A stretch of 64,000 nucleotides of DNA from Aequorivita aurantiaca (GCF_030410135.1 NZ_JAUGQQ010000005.1:124001-188000), one strand, 5' to 3'. Positions 43,499 through 52,807 are shown, numbered from the stretch's first letter. The notes: generated by a model from the sequence alone, not told the origin. Numbers and translations: made by a program.

Positions 43499-44212
43499 TT
43501 AATCCAAAACTCTTTTTAAGGTCATGCCAAAGCGGGCTGCGGCCTTATCGTACATATTTCCCATTCTGATAAGGCTGGGGCGAGGGTAATCATTATTGGC
43601 AATTAAAAATTCATCAAGCCAATTGGTGGCGGTAATTCCACTTGCTCCCAATGGAACAGTAGGGGTAAAGGAAAAATTTCCGATAACATCGAAGCCTTCA
43701 GCGCGATCAACTTCAATGGTTGATAGTACATTTTGCGGGTTAGATGTTTCATAAAATGAAACCTTTAAATTTGCCTTGGCCGGTTGTTTCGCGATTCCTG
43801 CATCATAGCCAAAATACATCCAATCAGTCTGCACTTTCATGGTATATTTCGTGGAAGCATCATTCACCACAAATTCTATGGGATGGTCATAATTTTTAAT
43901 GCGGTTAGTTAGCGAGGTGGCAAATATTTTCGGATACACGGAATCCTTCGCATGAAAATATCGCTGTTCCCAATCCAACGCCTCTTCTGTATTTAGTTTA
44001 GTTTCTATTTTTTCTTTTATATAATCCAAAAATTCTTGTTCGGAAAGATTGTCTGCATTAAAACGAAGTCGTTCATAAGTAAAAATCACATTCACTGTTT
44101 TCTCTGCTGCCAAAAAGGCCATTTCTTTTTTGTCCAATCGAATATGTTGGGCACACAAGATGTGAGTGCCAAAAAAAAGCAGGACCAAAACTAGTATTGA
44201 TTTAATTTTCAT
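43499..44212 (-). CDS. Secreted hypothetical protein
   Basis: 237 aa. Signal peptide MKIKSILVLVLLFFGTHILCAQ. The mature protein mixes helices (EQEFLDYIKEKIETKLNTEEALDWEQRYF) with beta regions (YTMKVQTDWMYFGYDAGIAKQPAKANLKVSFYE) and ends in a helical RMGNMYDKAAARFGMTLKRVLD. I do not recognise the family. A -7 box at 44229-44236 supports the start. Possibly periplasmic; no catalytic motif seen. Confidence 0.7.
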   Translation of the reverse strand: MKIKSILVLVLLFFGTHILCAQHIRLDKKEMAFLAAEKTVNVIFTYERLRFNADNLSEQEFLDYIKEKIETKLNTEEALDWEQRYFHAKDSVYPKIFATSLTNRIKNYDHPIEFVVNDASTKYTMKVQTDWMYFGYDAGIAKQPAKANLKVSFYETSNPQNVLSTIEVDRAEGFDVIGNFSFTPTVPLGASGITATNWLDEFLIANNDYPRPSLIRMGNMYDKAAARFGMTLKRVLD

Positions 44213-44228
44213 ATATTTTTATTTCGGT

Positions 44229-44236
44229 CAAAAATA
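44229..44236 (-). promoter_or_regulatory. -7 box of the 237-aa secreted protein
   Basis: Minus-strand TATTTTTG, 16 nt before the ATG at 44212. Confidence 0.5.
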
Positions 44237-44287
44237 GAAATAATAATATAGTTGCAAATTGTTTTCTATTTTTACTGAAAACAGAGT

Positions 44288-44893
44288 ATGAAGAATTTAT
44301 TGCTTCTTTCCTTTTTAATCCTCGCTACCATGGTTGGTGCACAGAATACCGAGGATATTTCTGATAGTAGATTGGCTCAAATTGAATTAAACGCAGAATT
44401 CAGCAATCCGGAAACAACAATTTTGGAGCCGGAGGATTATAAGGAATTCACGGGGCTGGAATTTTATCCAATAAATAAGAAATTCATTGTGGAAGCCAAA
44501 TTCATCCGCACTCCCAATGAAAAACCTTTTCTAATGCCAACAACTACCAGTCGTTTGCCGGAATATGTGAAATATGGCGAAGCACATTTTACCATTGACG
44601 AAAAGGATTTTGTGTTGAACCTTTTCAAAAGTGTGGAGCCTTATGATGAGCCCGGTTATGAAGACTATTTGTTCTTGCCATTTACGGATTTAACCAGCGG
44701 AGACGGTTCATACGGAGGCGGCAGATTTTTAGATCAACGCATTCCGGAAGGAAATACAATTGTTATTGATTTCAACAAGGCATATAATCCTTATTGCGCA
44801 TACAGCCCTCGTTTTTCCTGTCCAATTCCTCCAAAGGAAAATGATTTAACCATTCGCATTGAGGCTGGGGTAAAGGCTTTCGGAAAGCATTAG
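44288..44893 (+). CDS. DUF1684 secreted protein
   Basis: 201 aa. Signal peptide MKNLLLLSFLILATMVGAQ. DUF1684 signatures: EFTGLEFYPINKKFIVEAKF, GEAHFTIDEKDFVLNLF, LFLPFTDLTSGDGSYGGGRFLD and the C-terminal FNKAYNPYCAYSPRFSCPIPPKEN. Function unknown; widespread in Bacteroidota and Actinobacteria. Convergent with crcB, 2 nt apart. Confidence 0.92.
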   Translation: MKNLLLLSFLILATMVGAQNTEDISDSRLAQIELNAEFSNPETTILEPEDYKEFTGLEFYPINKKFIVEAKFIRTPNEKPFLMPTTTSRLPEYVKYGEAHFTIDEKDFVLNLFKSVEPYDEPGYEDYLFLPFTDLTSGDGSYGGGRFLDQRIPEGNTIVIDFNKAYNPYCAYSPRFSCPIPPKENDLTIRIEAGVKAFGKH

Positions 44894-44895
44894 GA

Positions 44896-45261
44896 TTACT
44901 TAACCAGCCACAATCCAAGAAAGACCATTGCCAAGCCAACTGCAAAACTCGCAATGGTATAAAGGGCAAAAATTAGAAAATCACCATTTTTCAAAAAGAG
45001 ATTACTTTCTAAGGCAAAAGTGGAAAAAGTAGTAAATCCGCCACAAAAACCCGTTGCCAATAATAAAACGGCGTTTGGGGAAAAGGTTATATTTTTTGCG
45101 GCAGCACCAAGGATCAATCCTACTAAAAAACACCCAATAATATTAGAAGCAAAAGTGCCAATTGGGAAGGAAGTTTCCGATGTATTTAACCAATTGGAAA
45201 GCAAATACCGAAGAACACTCCCAAATCCTCCCCCGATAAAAACCAATGCCAGTTGTTTCAT
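44896..45261 (-). CDS. crcB: Fluoride channel CrcB/FluC
   Basis: 121 aa with four membrane helices. Exports toxic fluoride as a dual-topology dimer. GGGFGSVLRYLLSNWL at the N-terminus and the fluoride-pore signature TGFCGGFTTFSTF (about 71-83, with the Phe box and the central Na+-site region) are present. Overlaps the stop of the upstream gene by 1 nt (TAATG), so the two are translationally coupled. Confidence 0.95.
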   Translation of the reverse strand: MKQLALVFIGGGFGSVLRYLLSNWLNTSETSFPIGTFASNIIGCFLVGLILGAAAKNITFSPNAVLLLATGFCGGFTTFSTFALESNLFLKNGDFLIFALYTIASFAVGLAMVFLGLWLVK

Positions 45262-46316
45262 TAATAGCCAGTTTCAACAGTCGCGGGTATAGTAATGATC
45301 GGTATATAAATTTCGGTTAGCCAATTGGCGGGGTTAGGCGTTTCTTCCGGGTCCGTTATATAAACCTCAAACATTTTCCCCGCGGAATCTATTTGAAGGT
45401 TATTTTTTTCAGCATATTGGTGCCCATTATTATAGGCTTCGGGTAGATGATCATAATTTCCTTTCAACGAAACCTTCACGGCCGATACGGGCTCCATAAA
45501 ACCGCATACCACCGGGCTTCCGTCGGGAGTTATAACTTGTTCCTTCACGGGAATTCCTGTAGAGAAAATAACTGTGTTATTCGCATTATCTATTTCATTG
45601 TAAATTGTGAAGGGCTCTCCAGCCATATTCAAATTATTTTTTGCAATGAAACTCTTGACCACTTCCATCAATGATTTCATTTTTTCACCTATTTCACTTT
45701 GTTTGGCCACGGAAGTAGTGTACATATAAAAGCCGCCACCATATTGGGTTACGCCATCAACATTTATGGAATATTGTTTCATATCATTAGCCACTTCTAG
45801 CGCGATACTTTCCAAGCCAGCTTTGTTCATTTGGTGCATGGCAGCATCAAAATTGAATCCGCTAATGGAATAATAAGCCTTATCCATTAAGGTGTGTTCA
45901 CCTTTCATTCCCCATGTTACCTTGGTTCCGCCTTCCACTTCTTCAAAAGTCCATACTACTTTTGGATGTCTTTCGCCACCCGGAGTGTTCAATGTCAAAT
46001 CCTGTTCAATCGCTTTGTTTGGAATAACCTTGGTGGTTGTCATTGACCCACTCATTTCGCCTTCCCACGAATAGGAAGCGCCCTCACCTGAGGTTTTTTC
46101 GGCATAGGTAATGGTTATCGTGGAATCCTGCTTTTTCCATTGCCCCCAACTTTCCCAGGTTTTATAGTCATTCACTTTATTGAATACTACCTCTGGCGGA
46201 GCATTGATTACCATTGAATCCATAAGATTATAAGTTCCGTCCTTAGTTCCAAAATATATGGCGCTGCCAATAATAATCAATAGAATTAGAAAAAGTAAGT
46301 ATTTAAGTATTTTCAT
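45261..46316 (-). CDS. SRPBCC plus GyrI-like ligand-binding protein, membrane-anchored
   Basis: 351 aa. One N-terminal membrane helix (about 5-23), then a SRPBCC/polyketide-cyclase-like domain (about 35-165: INAPPEVVFNKVNDYKTWESWGQW, VWTFEEVEGGTKVTWGMKG) and a GyrI-like effector-binding domain (about 195-350: GGFYMYTTSVAKQ, VKVSLKGNYDHLPEAYN, WLTEIYIPI). Both domains bind small hydrophobic ligands; the ligand here is unknown. Its stop overlaps the crcB start by 1 nt. Confidence 0.85.
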   Translation of the reverse strand: MKILKYLLFLILLIIIGSAIYFGTKDGTYNLMDSMVINAPPEVVFNKVNDYKTWESWGQWKKQDSTITITYAEKTSGEGASYSWEGEMSGSMTTTKVIPNKAIEQDLTLNTPGGERHPKVVWTFEEVEGGTKVTWGMKGEHTLMDKAYYSISGFNFDAAMHQMNKAGLESIALEVANDMKQYSINVDGVTQYGGGFYMYTTSVAKQSEIGEKMKSLMEVVKSFIAKNNLNMAGEPFTIYNEIDNANNTVIFSTGIPVKEQVITPDGSPVVCGFMEPVSAVKVSLKGNYDHLPEAYNNGHQYAEKNNLQIDSAGKMFEVYITDPEETPNPANWLTEIYIPIITIPATVETGY

Positions 46317-46435
46317 CCGATAGCGAAGTGTTGATTGTAGTTGCTAAGATAATGAAATTTCAGTGATAGCGGGGAATGCCAATTATTCTGAACGGCAGCA
46401 GTTATATGGTTCGGTTTTCACCCGTAATATTTTAG

Positions 46436-46443
46436 TACATTTG
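46436..46443 (+). promoter_or_regulatory. -7 box of dipeptidyl peptidase III
   Basis: TACATTTG ends 22 nt before the ATG at 46466. Confidence 0.55.
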
Positions 46444-46465
46444 CGGAAATTAAAAATTTTTTAAA

Positions 46466-48505
46466 ATGAAAAACACCTTTTTTATTGCCATGGCTACGTG
46501 TGGAATATTGCTTTTTTCCTGCAAAGAAAAAGAGAAACCTAATAACCTGGCAAAAGTGGAGACCGAAACATCTACCGACTTTGATTATAATGTGGAGTCA
46601 TTTGGCGACGTAAAAGTTTTACGTTACCAGATTCCGGGATGGGAAAAGTTGACTCTTAAGGAACAAAAACTAGCCTATTATCTTACTCAGGCAGGGTTGG
46701 CTGGAAGGGATATTATTTGGGACCAAAACTACCGTCATAATCTTACCATTAGAAAAGCTTTGGAGAATGTTTACACAAATTTCAATGGAGATAAAACTTC
46801 GGAAGATTGGAAAAATTTTGAAACCTATTTAAAAAGAGTTTGGTTTAGCAATGGTATTCACCACCATTATTCCAATGACAAATTAAAGCCAGATTTCTCA
46901 CCCGAATATCTTAAATCACTTTTAGCTGAAACCAGTACAAATCTTGAAGGCGAAGCCTTTGAAGTGATTTTCAATGATAAGGATTCTAAAAAAGTTAATC
47001 AAGCCAAAGGTGTAGATAATGTTTTGGAAAGTGCCGTGAATTTCTATGGCCCAAATGTTACAAATAAAGATGTGGAAAGTTTCTATTCAAAAATGAAATC
47101 GCCCAATCCCAACAAGCCACTCTCTTTTGGCCTGAACTCAAAACTAGTAAAAGAAAATGGTCAGCTTAAGGAATTGGTATATAAATCTGGCGGATTATAT
47201 GGCTCCGCAATTGACAAAATAGTTGAATGGCTTGAAAAAGCAAAAACCGTGGCGGAAAATAAGGCACAAGGTGATGCAATAGGTTTGTTGATACAATACT
47301 ACAAAACAGGTGACCTTCAAACTTGGGATGACTACAATGTGGCTTGGACGCAAGCCACGGCAGGAAACATTGATTACATCAACAGTTTTATTGAAGTATA
47401 TAACGATCCCTTGGGCTATCGGGGTTCCTATGAAACAATAGTGCAGATAAATGATTTTGATATGTCAGAAAAAATGGCGGTACTTTCAGAAAACGCCCAG
47501 TGGTTTGAGGACAATTCACCTTTAATGGATGAGCACAAAAAGAAAAACGTTGTGGGTGTAACCTACAAAGTAGTTAATGTTGCCGGTGAAGCGGGCGATG
47601 CTTCGCCAAGTACGCCCATTGGCGTAAATCTCCCCAACGCCAACTGGATCCGTGCTGCAGTGGGAAGCAAATCTGTTTCCTTGGGAAATATTATTGATGC
47701 TTATAACAATGCCGGAAGTACGGGTAGATTACAGGAATTTGTAAATGATTCCACCGAACTTGAATTGGAAGAAAAATACGGGCAGCTTGCCGATAAATTG
47801 CACACCGCACTTCACGAAGTTATTGGTCACGCCTCTGGCCAATTGAATCCAGGAGTGGGCGAAACCAAAGAAACCTTAAAAACCTATGCGTCCACTTTGG
47901 AAGAAGGCCGCGCGGATTTGGTAGGTCTCTATTACCTCTACAATCCGAAATTGCAAGAACTTGGTTTAGTTGACGATTGGAAAAAAGTTGGAATGGCAGC
48001 TTATGACGGTTACATTCGCAATGGGTTGATGACTCAGCTAATCCGTCTGAATTTGGGCGATGATGTTGAAGAAGCACACATGCGTAATAGACAATGGGTT
48101 TCCGCTTGGGTGTATGAAAAAGGCAAAGCAGATAATGTTATCGAAAAAATAAACCGCGACGGTAAAACCTATTATAACATCACCGACTATGACAAATTAC
48201 ACGATCTTTTCGGGCAATTGCTTCGCGAAACACAAAGAATAAAAAGTGAAGGCGACTATGCAGCCGTTGAAAAACTGGTTGAAGATTATGGCGTAAAGGT
48301 TGACCAAACCATCCATGCCGAAATATTGGAGCGCAACAAGCAATTTACATCCGCACCCTATAGCGGATTTGTTAATCCAGTAATAATTCCGAAAATGGAT
48401 GATAATGGCGAGATTGAAAGCTTCAATATAGAGCAGCCAAAAACCTTCGCCGATCAAATGTTATTTTACTCAGATAACTATAGCAATCTGCCGGCAATCA
48501 ACTAA
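46466..48505 (+). CDS. Dipeptidyl peptidase III (M49), lipoprotein
   Basis: 679 aa, the usual bacterial DPP III size. Lipobox LLFSC near residue 18 suggests a periplasmic-facing lipoprotein. Zinc motif HEVIGH (about 449-454, the HExxGH form unique to M49) and EEGRADLVGLYY (about 479-490, EExRAD) give the metal ligands and catalytic Glu. Removes dipeptides from the N-terminus of oligopeptides. Close homologues are sometimes mislabelled dihydrofolate reductase; no DHFR motif is present. Followed by a terminator. Confidence 0.94.
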   Translation: MKNTFFIAMATCGILLFSCKEKEKPNNLAKVETETSTDFDYNVESFGDVKVLRYQIPGWEKLTLKEQKLAYYLTQAGLAGRDIIWDQNYRHNLTIRKALENVYTNFNGDKTSEDWKNFETYLKRVWFSNGIHHHYSNDKLKPDFSPEYLKSLLAETSTNLEGEAFEVIFNDKDSKKVNQAKGVDNVLESAVNFYGPNVTNKDVESFYSKMKSPNPNKPLSFGLNSKLVKENGQLKELVYKSGGLYGSAIDKIVEWLEKAKTVAENKAQGDAIGLLIQYYKTGDLQTWDDYNVAWTQATAGNIDYINSFIEVYNDPLGYRGSYETIVQINDFDMSEKMAVLSENAQWFEDNSPLMDEHKKKNVVGVTYKVVNVAGEAGDASPSTPIGVNLPNANWIRAAVGSKSVSLGNIIDAYNNAGSTGRLQEFVNDSTELELEEKYGQLADKLHTALHEVIGHASGQLNPGVGETKETLKTYASTLEEGRADLVGLYYLYNPKLQELGLVDDWKKVGMAAYDGYIRNGLMTQLIRLNLGDDVEEAHMRNRQWVSAWVYEKGKADNVIEKINRDGKTYYNITDYDKLHDLFGQLLRETQRIKSEGDYAAVEKLVEDYGVKVDQTIHAEILERNKQFTSAPYSGFVNPVIIPKMDDNGEIESFNIEQPKTFADQMLFYSDNYSNLPAIN

Positions 48506-48527
48506 AATTTAGCAATGCGTTAAAATG

Positions 48528-48562
48528 GAAAAGCTCCTCAAAATTTTTTGAGGAGCTTTTTT
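48528..48562 (+). terminator. Terminator after dipeptidyl peptidase III
   Basis: Stem AAAAGCTCCTCAAAA / TTTTGAGGAGCTTTT followed by T residues; 22 nt past the stop. May also serve the convergent lipoprotein gene. Confidence 0.85.
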
Positions 48563-48584
48563 ATTTCGAATGATTTTCAAAAAT

Positions 48585-49370
48585 TTAAAGTGTCAACTGA
48601 AATCGCAAACAATTGTCCTCGGTAATATTCACTGTGCCGTTCCAAGTATAATCCTGGCAGCTGGCGGTATAATTGTAAGTGCCCACTGTTAGATAGTTAA
48701 AATTTCCGCCAAAACCATCTTGATCGCAATTAGGACTTACACCGTAATAACCGGTAATAGTGCTGGAACCAACTCCAGTTAGATTTACAGTAATGGGGCC
48801 ACAACCATAATCTTGGTTGGTCCAAAATTTAACATCGCCTTTTCCACTTCCGCCGTTGCCGCCACCGTTGCCGCCAGAAGCATCGGTACAATCAACTCCG
48901 TAGCCACCAACAATCACGTCAATTGCGCCATTGGCATCAAGGTTTGCCTCAAGAATAAACTCCACTCCATTAATTGAAATGGTACAAGTGTTTGGCGAAA
49001 TGCTCCCAAGATTGTGGGCATAAAGAGTTACATAGTTGAAACCATTGTAACCGAAATCATAATCAACACTAATCGGATTTGACGGGCCGTCAAGCGTTCT
49101 TTCGTCAATAATGGTATTGCCGTTGGCAATGATGGAAACTATATCTCCATCAACTGTTCCATGGTCCCAAACACTAATTGTGGTAATTCGGCTGGAAATT
49201 TCAATGCAACCCAGATAGTTGTTTTCCCTTCCCAATTGTGATGTTGGAATAATTGAAGTAGTGTTCACCACAATTTCTTGTTCAGGTTCAGAGTCGTCTT
49301 CTTCCTCACAACTAATCAGCAAGAGCGAAAAAATAAAAATAAATGGTACTAGATACTTGATTTTTTTCAT
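48585..49370 (-). CDS. Surface lipoprotein, hypothetical
   Basis: 261 aa. Lipobox LLISC near residue 20 followed by an acidic EEEDDSEPEQE tail, the kind of sequence reported to export lipoproteins to the surface in Bacteroidota. All-beta mature protein with a Gly-rich linker (ASGGNGGGNGGSGKG, about 165-180) separating two beta domains; six or so cysteines follow in the region. No enzyme motif; family not recognised. Confidence 0.75.
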   Translation of the reverse strand: MKKIKYLVPFIFIFSLLLISCEEEDDSEPEQEIVVNTTSIIPTSQLGRENNYLGCIEISSRITTISVWDHGTVDGDIVSIIANGNTIIDERTLDGPSNPISVDYDFGYNGFNYVTLYAHNLGSISPNTCTISINGVEFILEANLDANGAIDVIVGGYGVDCTDASGGNGGGNGGSGKGDVKFWTNQDYGCGPITVNLTGVGSSTITGYYGVSPNCDQDGFGGNFNYLTVGTYNYTASCQDYTWNGTVNITEDNCLRFQLTL

Positions 49371-49463
49371 TGGTAAAATTTGGTTTTAGTTAATTATTTT
49401 TCAGAATAAAGCGGCTAAAATAATTTTTTTTTTGATTTCTCATTGAATTTTTTCATTGCCGAA

Positions 49464-49511
49464 AGAAATTTATTTCAATAGAAATTTATTTCAATAGAAA
49501 TCTTTCAATAG
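49464..49511. repeat. Short tandem repeat, 16-bp unit
   Basis: AGAAATTTATTTCAAT occurs twice exactly (49464-49479, 49480-49495), followed by a 14-bp degenerate third copy. Each unit contains the near-palindrome GAAATTTATTTC. Confidence 0.8.
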
Positions 49512-49630
49512 ACACTTGATGCTTATCGAATTGTAGAACCGGAAATTTGAAAAAATAAAGAAAAATAGGGTTATCAATCCTTTGGTGGAATAGGGGAGTC
49601 GGTTATAAAAAAGAAAGAAGTAATTGCGTT

Positions 49631-49819
49631 TTAATGCTTAAAATAAGCTTTCATTGCCATCAAAAGGAGCACGAAAATAATAAACCCCATTAAAACCCAA
49701 ATACTCCCTTTGTAATATTTTTTGTGAAGTTTTTTATCGCCTCTATAACTGTAGACCATAAGAATTACGAATGCAATAAAAACGATAACAGCGAAAACCA
49801 ATTGACCGGTACTGAACAT
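49631..49819 (-). CDS. Small two-helix membrane protein, hypothetical
   Basis: 62 aa: helices at about 6-24 and 40-57 joined by a basic loop (YRGDKKLHKKYYKGS). A -7 box (49840-49847) lies 20 nt upstream, and the hydrophobic pattern plus promoter support a real gene. Divergent from the pyrophosphohydrolase gene. Function unknown. Confidence 0.65.
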   Translation of the reverse strand: MFSTGQLVFAVIVFIAFVILMVYSYRGDKKLHKKYYKGSIWVLMGFIIFVLLLMAMKAYFKH

Positions 49820-49839
49820 AAATGTGTAGCTTTACGCAA

Positions 49840-49847
49840 CAAATTTA
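49840..49847 (-). promoter_or_regulatory. -7 box of the 62-aa membrane protein
   Basis: Minus-strand TAAATTTG, 20 nt before the ATG at 49819. Confidence 0.5.
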
Positions 49848-49864
49848 CGCCTTAAGTTAACAAT

Positions 49865-50251
49865 ATGAAAAACAAAATTGCCGCAGTTTCCGAATTTCAC
49901 AGAGCCTTTGGTCTAGGTATGAATGAAGCCCCAAAAGCCAATTTGGGAATCAAAAAAAACCTGTTGCGTTATGAGCTTATGCGCGAAGAAAATGAGGAAT
50001 ATCTTGAAGCTGCAAATAATGACGATATGGTTGAGGTTGCTGACGCGCTTGGCGATATGCTCTACATTCTTTGCGGAACTATCATTGAACACGGAATGCA
50101 ATATAAAATAGAAGCTGTTTTTGATGAAATCCAACGTAGCAATATGAGCAAATTGGGAGCCGATGGAAAACCAATTTATCGTGAGGACGGAAAAGTTTTA
50201 AAGGGTCCAGACTACTTCAAACCTAAGATTAAGGAAATTCTCGCAAAATAA
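49865..50251 (+). CDS. MazG-like / phosphoribosyl-ATP pyrophosphohydrolase-like protein
   Basis: 128 aa. All-alpha NTP pyrophosphohydrolase fold: EFHRAFGL near the N-terminus, the metal-binding ExxE..ExxD pattern as MREENEEYLEA (about 39-49) and EVADALGDMLYILCG (about 57-71). Probably hydrolyses a (modified) nucleoside triphosphate to the monophosphate; not the HisE of histidine synthesis by context. Ends before a bidirectional terminator. Confidence 0.87.
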   Translation: MKNKIAAVSEFHRAFGLGMNEAPKANLGIKKNLLRYELMREENEEYLEAANNDDMVEVADALGDMLYILCGTIIEHGMQYKIEAVFDEIQRSNMSKLGADGKPIYREDGKVLKGPDYFKPKIKEILAK

Positions 50252-50286
50252 TTTCCTATTTTCGGCAATCCTTTGATAGAGAATAA

Positions 50287-50336
50287 AAAAATTCCAAAAT
50301 CCGAGGCAACTGTTTTCCGGATCTTGGAATTTTTGA
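50287..50336. terminator. Bidirectional terminator between pyrophosphohydrolase and ilvE
   Basis: Long imperfect stem AAATTCCAAAATCCG / CGGATCTTGGAATTT with A and T runs at its two ends. Confidence 0.75.
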
Positions 50337-50356
50337 TAGTTATTTTATAACTGGCT

Positions 50357-51427
50357 TTACACTACCTCATATCTCCATCCAAAAGGATCTTCGCTGCGGT
50401 TATATTGTATGTCCATTAATTCTTTTTTAAACCGAGTAGCGAATCCGTCTTCCTGTTTTTCAAGTTCATAAATGGTTTCCTGATAGCTAAAGGCACTTAC
50501 TGGACTAATGACGGCCGCCGTGCCGGCACCAAAAATTTCCTTTAAACTTCCATTTTTGGCTGCTTCCACAATTTCGGCAACCGAAACTGGCCTTTCTTCA
50601 ACGGCAATATTGTCGTTTTTTGCGAGAGCAATTACACTTTTTCTGGTAACGCCGTCCAAAATCCGATCGCTTATTGGTGCCGTAAGCAAAGTGTCATTAA
50701 CCCGAAAGAAAACGTTCATTGTACCGGCTTCTTCTAAATATTCATGTTTACTGGCGTCGGTCCAAATAACTTGCTGAAATCCTTTTTCACGTGCCAAATT
50801 GGTAGGGAAAAATTGTGCGCCATAATTTCCCGCAGCCTTTGCAGCCCCAACGCCACCGTTCGCTGAACGGCTGTAATGGTCCGCAATAACCACTTTCACA
50901 TCGCCAGTGTAATATGCCTGTGCGGGCGACATTAAAATCATAAATTTATACTCCGAGGATGGAGATGCCGAAACCCCAACTTGCGTCGCAATCACAAATG
51001 GACGGATGTACAGTGAATTGCCTTGGCCCGGTTTAACCCATTCTTTATCCAATTTCACCAACGTAGTCAGGGCCTCAAAAAAAACGTCTCTCGGAAATTC
51101 CGGAATGGCGAGCCGTACGGAAGATTTATTGATTCTTAAATAATTTTGTTCCGGTCTAAAAAGCCATACTTTTCCGTTGTCATCCTTAAAAGCTTTCATA
51201 CCTTCAAACACTGCTTGGCCATAGTGAAAAACCTTAGCCGCCGGCGAAATCGTTAAGGGACCATAAGGTTTTATTGTAGGGTTTTGCCATTCCCCATCTT
51301 TATAGTCACACTCAAACATGTGGTCCGTAAAAGCACTCCCGAAAGTAAGGTTATTAAAATCTACTTCTGCTATACGTGAAGACTCAACTTTTTGTATTTC
51401 TAGTTTTTGGTTGGTGGAAGAATTCAT
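50357..51427 (-). CDS. ilvE: Branched-chain amino acid aminotransferase
   Basis: 356 aa, the longer class IV PLP enzyme (BCAT2/eukaryote-like). Interconverts Leu/Ile/Val and their 2-oxo acids. Motifs: FEGMKAFKDDNGKVWLFRPEQN, GAAKAAGNYGAQFFPTN with the PLP lysine in the KAAGNY segment, EYLEEAGTMNVFF (class IV signature region) and GTAAVISPVSAF. Single gene, terminator downstream. Confidence 0.96.
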   Translation of the reverse strand: MNSSTNQKLEIQKVESSRIAEVDFNNLTFGSAFTDHMFECDYKDGEWQNPTIKPYGPLTISPAAKVFHYGQAVFEGMKAFKDDNGKVWLFRPEQNYLRINKSSVRLAIPEFPRDVFFEALTTLVKLDKEWVKPGQGNSLYIRPFVIATQVGVSASPSSEYKFMILMSPAQAYYTGDVKVVIADHYSRSANGGVGAAKAAGNYGAQFFPTNLAREKGFQQVIWTDASKHEYLEEAGTMNVFFRVNDTLLTAPISDRILDGVTRKSVIALAKNDNIAVEERPVSVAEIVEAAKNGSLKEIFGAGTAAVISPVSAFSYQETIYELEKQEDGFATRFKKELMDIQYNRSEDPFGWRYEVV

Positions 51428-51539
51428 CAGAAGAAATGTTTATTTGGTAAAAATAGGTAAAATTTAGGCCATATTAAATTCAAAAAATCATTAAAATTGC
51501 AACGTCGTATCAATCAATTAATTATTAAATCCATTTAAG

Positions 51540-52052
51540 ATGAAGAAAATCATATTTCTATTCGCCATTTCATTTGCAATAATCGGCTGTAAAAACGAAA
51601 AAACTGAAGAATTGCCGATGGAGGCTGAAGAAACCGCAATAAATTATCAGTCATTTGGTAATGAAATTACTGACGAAAATGTGCTTACAACAACAGAAAT
51701 GATGGAGAAAAGCCAAAACCTCAAACCCGGAGATACCATAGATGTAAAATTTGCGGCAACCGTGAAGGATGTGTGTCAAAAAAAAGGATGTTGGATGAAT
51801 ATTGAAACAGGTGCGGAACCAGTTATGGTAAGGTTTAAGGATTATGCCTTTTTCATGCCAAAGGATATTGCCGGCCAAGAAATAATTGTAAACGGAAAGG
51901 CGTATGTGGAAGAAATGAGCGTGGATGACCAACGCCATTATGCCGAGGATGGCGGAAAAACTCCCGAAGAAATCGCCGCCATTACTGAGCCAAAATTGTC
52001 CTTGGCCTTTGAGGCCGACGGTGTACTTATTCCCGAAGTGCAGAACAACTAA
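51540..52052 (+). CDS. DUF4920 lipoprotein
   Basis: 170 aa. Lipobox IIGC near residue 17. DUF4920 features: KFAATVKDVCQKKGCWMNIE (about 77-96, with a CxxxxGC pair that could bind metal) and MVRFKDYAFFMPKDIAGQE, VNGKAYVEEMSVDDQRHYAEDGGK. Periplasmic-facing, function unknown. 3 nt before mnmD, so co-transcribed. Confidence 0.9.
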   Translation: MKKIIFLFAISFAIIGCKNEKTEELPMEAEETAINYQSFGNEITDENVLTTTEMMEKSQNLKPGDTIDVKFAATVKDVCQKKGCWMNIETGAEPVMVRFKDYAFFMPKDIAGQEIIVNGKAYVEEMSVDDQRHYAEDGGKTPEEIAAITEPKLSLAFEADGVLIPEVQNN

Positions 52053-52055
52053 TTT

Positions 52056-52724
52056 TTGAAGAGAACTCTTTTAAGAACAGGCGATGGTTCGTACACCCTC
52101 CACATTCCAGAATGGAACGAGCAGTACCATTCCAAACACGGAGCCATAGCCGAAGCCAACCATGTTTTTATAAAATCCGGGCTTAGTCATTGGTTTGCAA
52201 ACAATGAACCCAATGAAATTTCAATAATGGAAATAGGTTTCGGCACAGGTTTGAACGCATTGCTCACCTTATTGGAATCTGAAAGAGAAAATTTCATTAT
52301 TGATTACACTGGCGTGGAAGCCTTCCCTTTAACGTGGGAAGAAATACAGCAACTCAATTATTCCTCAATGTTGAACATTTCGGATGAAAAATTCTTAGCC
52401 ATCCACAAGATTCCGTGGGCAGAAAGGACTGCCATTTCTGAAAGATTCAAACTGATAAAAATGCAACAACTCTTTTCTGAAATAAATATTGAGAATGCCT
52501 ACAATCTAATATATTTTGATGCTTTTGGAATTAGAGTGCAACCCGAACTTTGGACAGAAGAAATATTTCAGAAAATGTACAATTCCTTAAAAACTTCTGG
52601 AATCTTAGTTACCTATGCCGCAAGTGGCAACGCGCGTCGAGCCATGCAATCCGTAGGATTTAATGTAGAGCGACTACCCGGGCCGCCTGGGAAGAAAGAA
52701 ATGCTCAGAGCCTCAAAATACTGA
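52056..52724 (+). CDS. mnmD: tRNA (mnm5s2U34)-methyltransferase MnmD
   Basis: 222 aa, TTG start. Stand-alone version of the methyltransferase half of E. coli MnmC, finishing the wobble-uridine modification of tRNA. SAM-binding GFGTGLNALL (about 67-76), FDAFGIRVQPELWT (about 146-159) and the C-terminal GRRAMQSVGF-like RRAMQSVGFNVERLPGPPGKKEMLRA. No fused oxidase half, as usual in Bacteroidota. Confidence 0.93.
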   Translation: MKRTLLRTGDGSYTLHIPEWNEQYHSKHGAIAEANHVFIKSGLSHWFANNEPNEISIMEIGFGTGLNALLTLLESERENFIIDYTGVEAFPLTWEEIQQLNYSSMLNISDEKFLAIHKIPWAERTAISERFKLIKMQQLFSEINIENAYNLIYFDAFGIRVQPELWTEEIFQKMYNSLKTSGILVTYAASGNARRAMQSVGFNVERLPGPPGKKEMLRASKY

Positions 52725-52807
52725 CTTTTCCACGCCCTCAGCGACCAATTCACAATCTTCCGTTAACGTGCTTTGCTGTTTATAGTTGAATTTCTAAATT
52801 TAGAAAT

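Noticed and set aside
43262-43519. 85-codon plus-strand ORF across the MFS leader region
   Set aside because: Crosses the 12-bp hairpin and the opposite-strand elements; no start signal or family likeness.
46466-48505. Dihydrofolate reductase label for this protein family
   Set aside because: HEVIGH and EEGRAD motifs and 679-aa length are those of dipeptidyl peptidase III; no DHFR motif exists.
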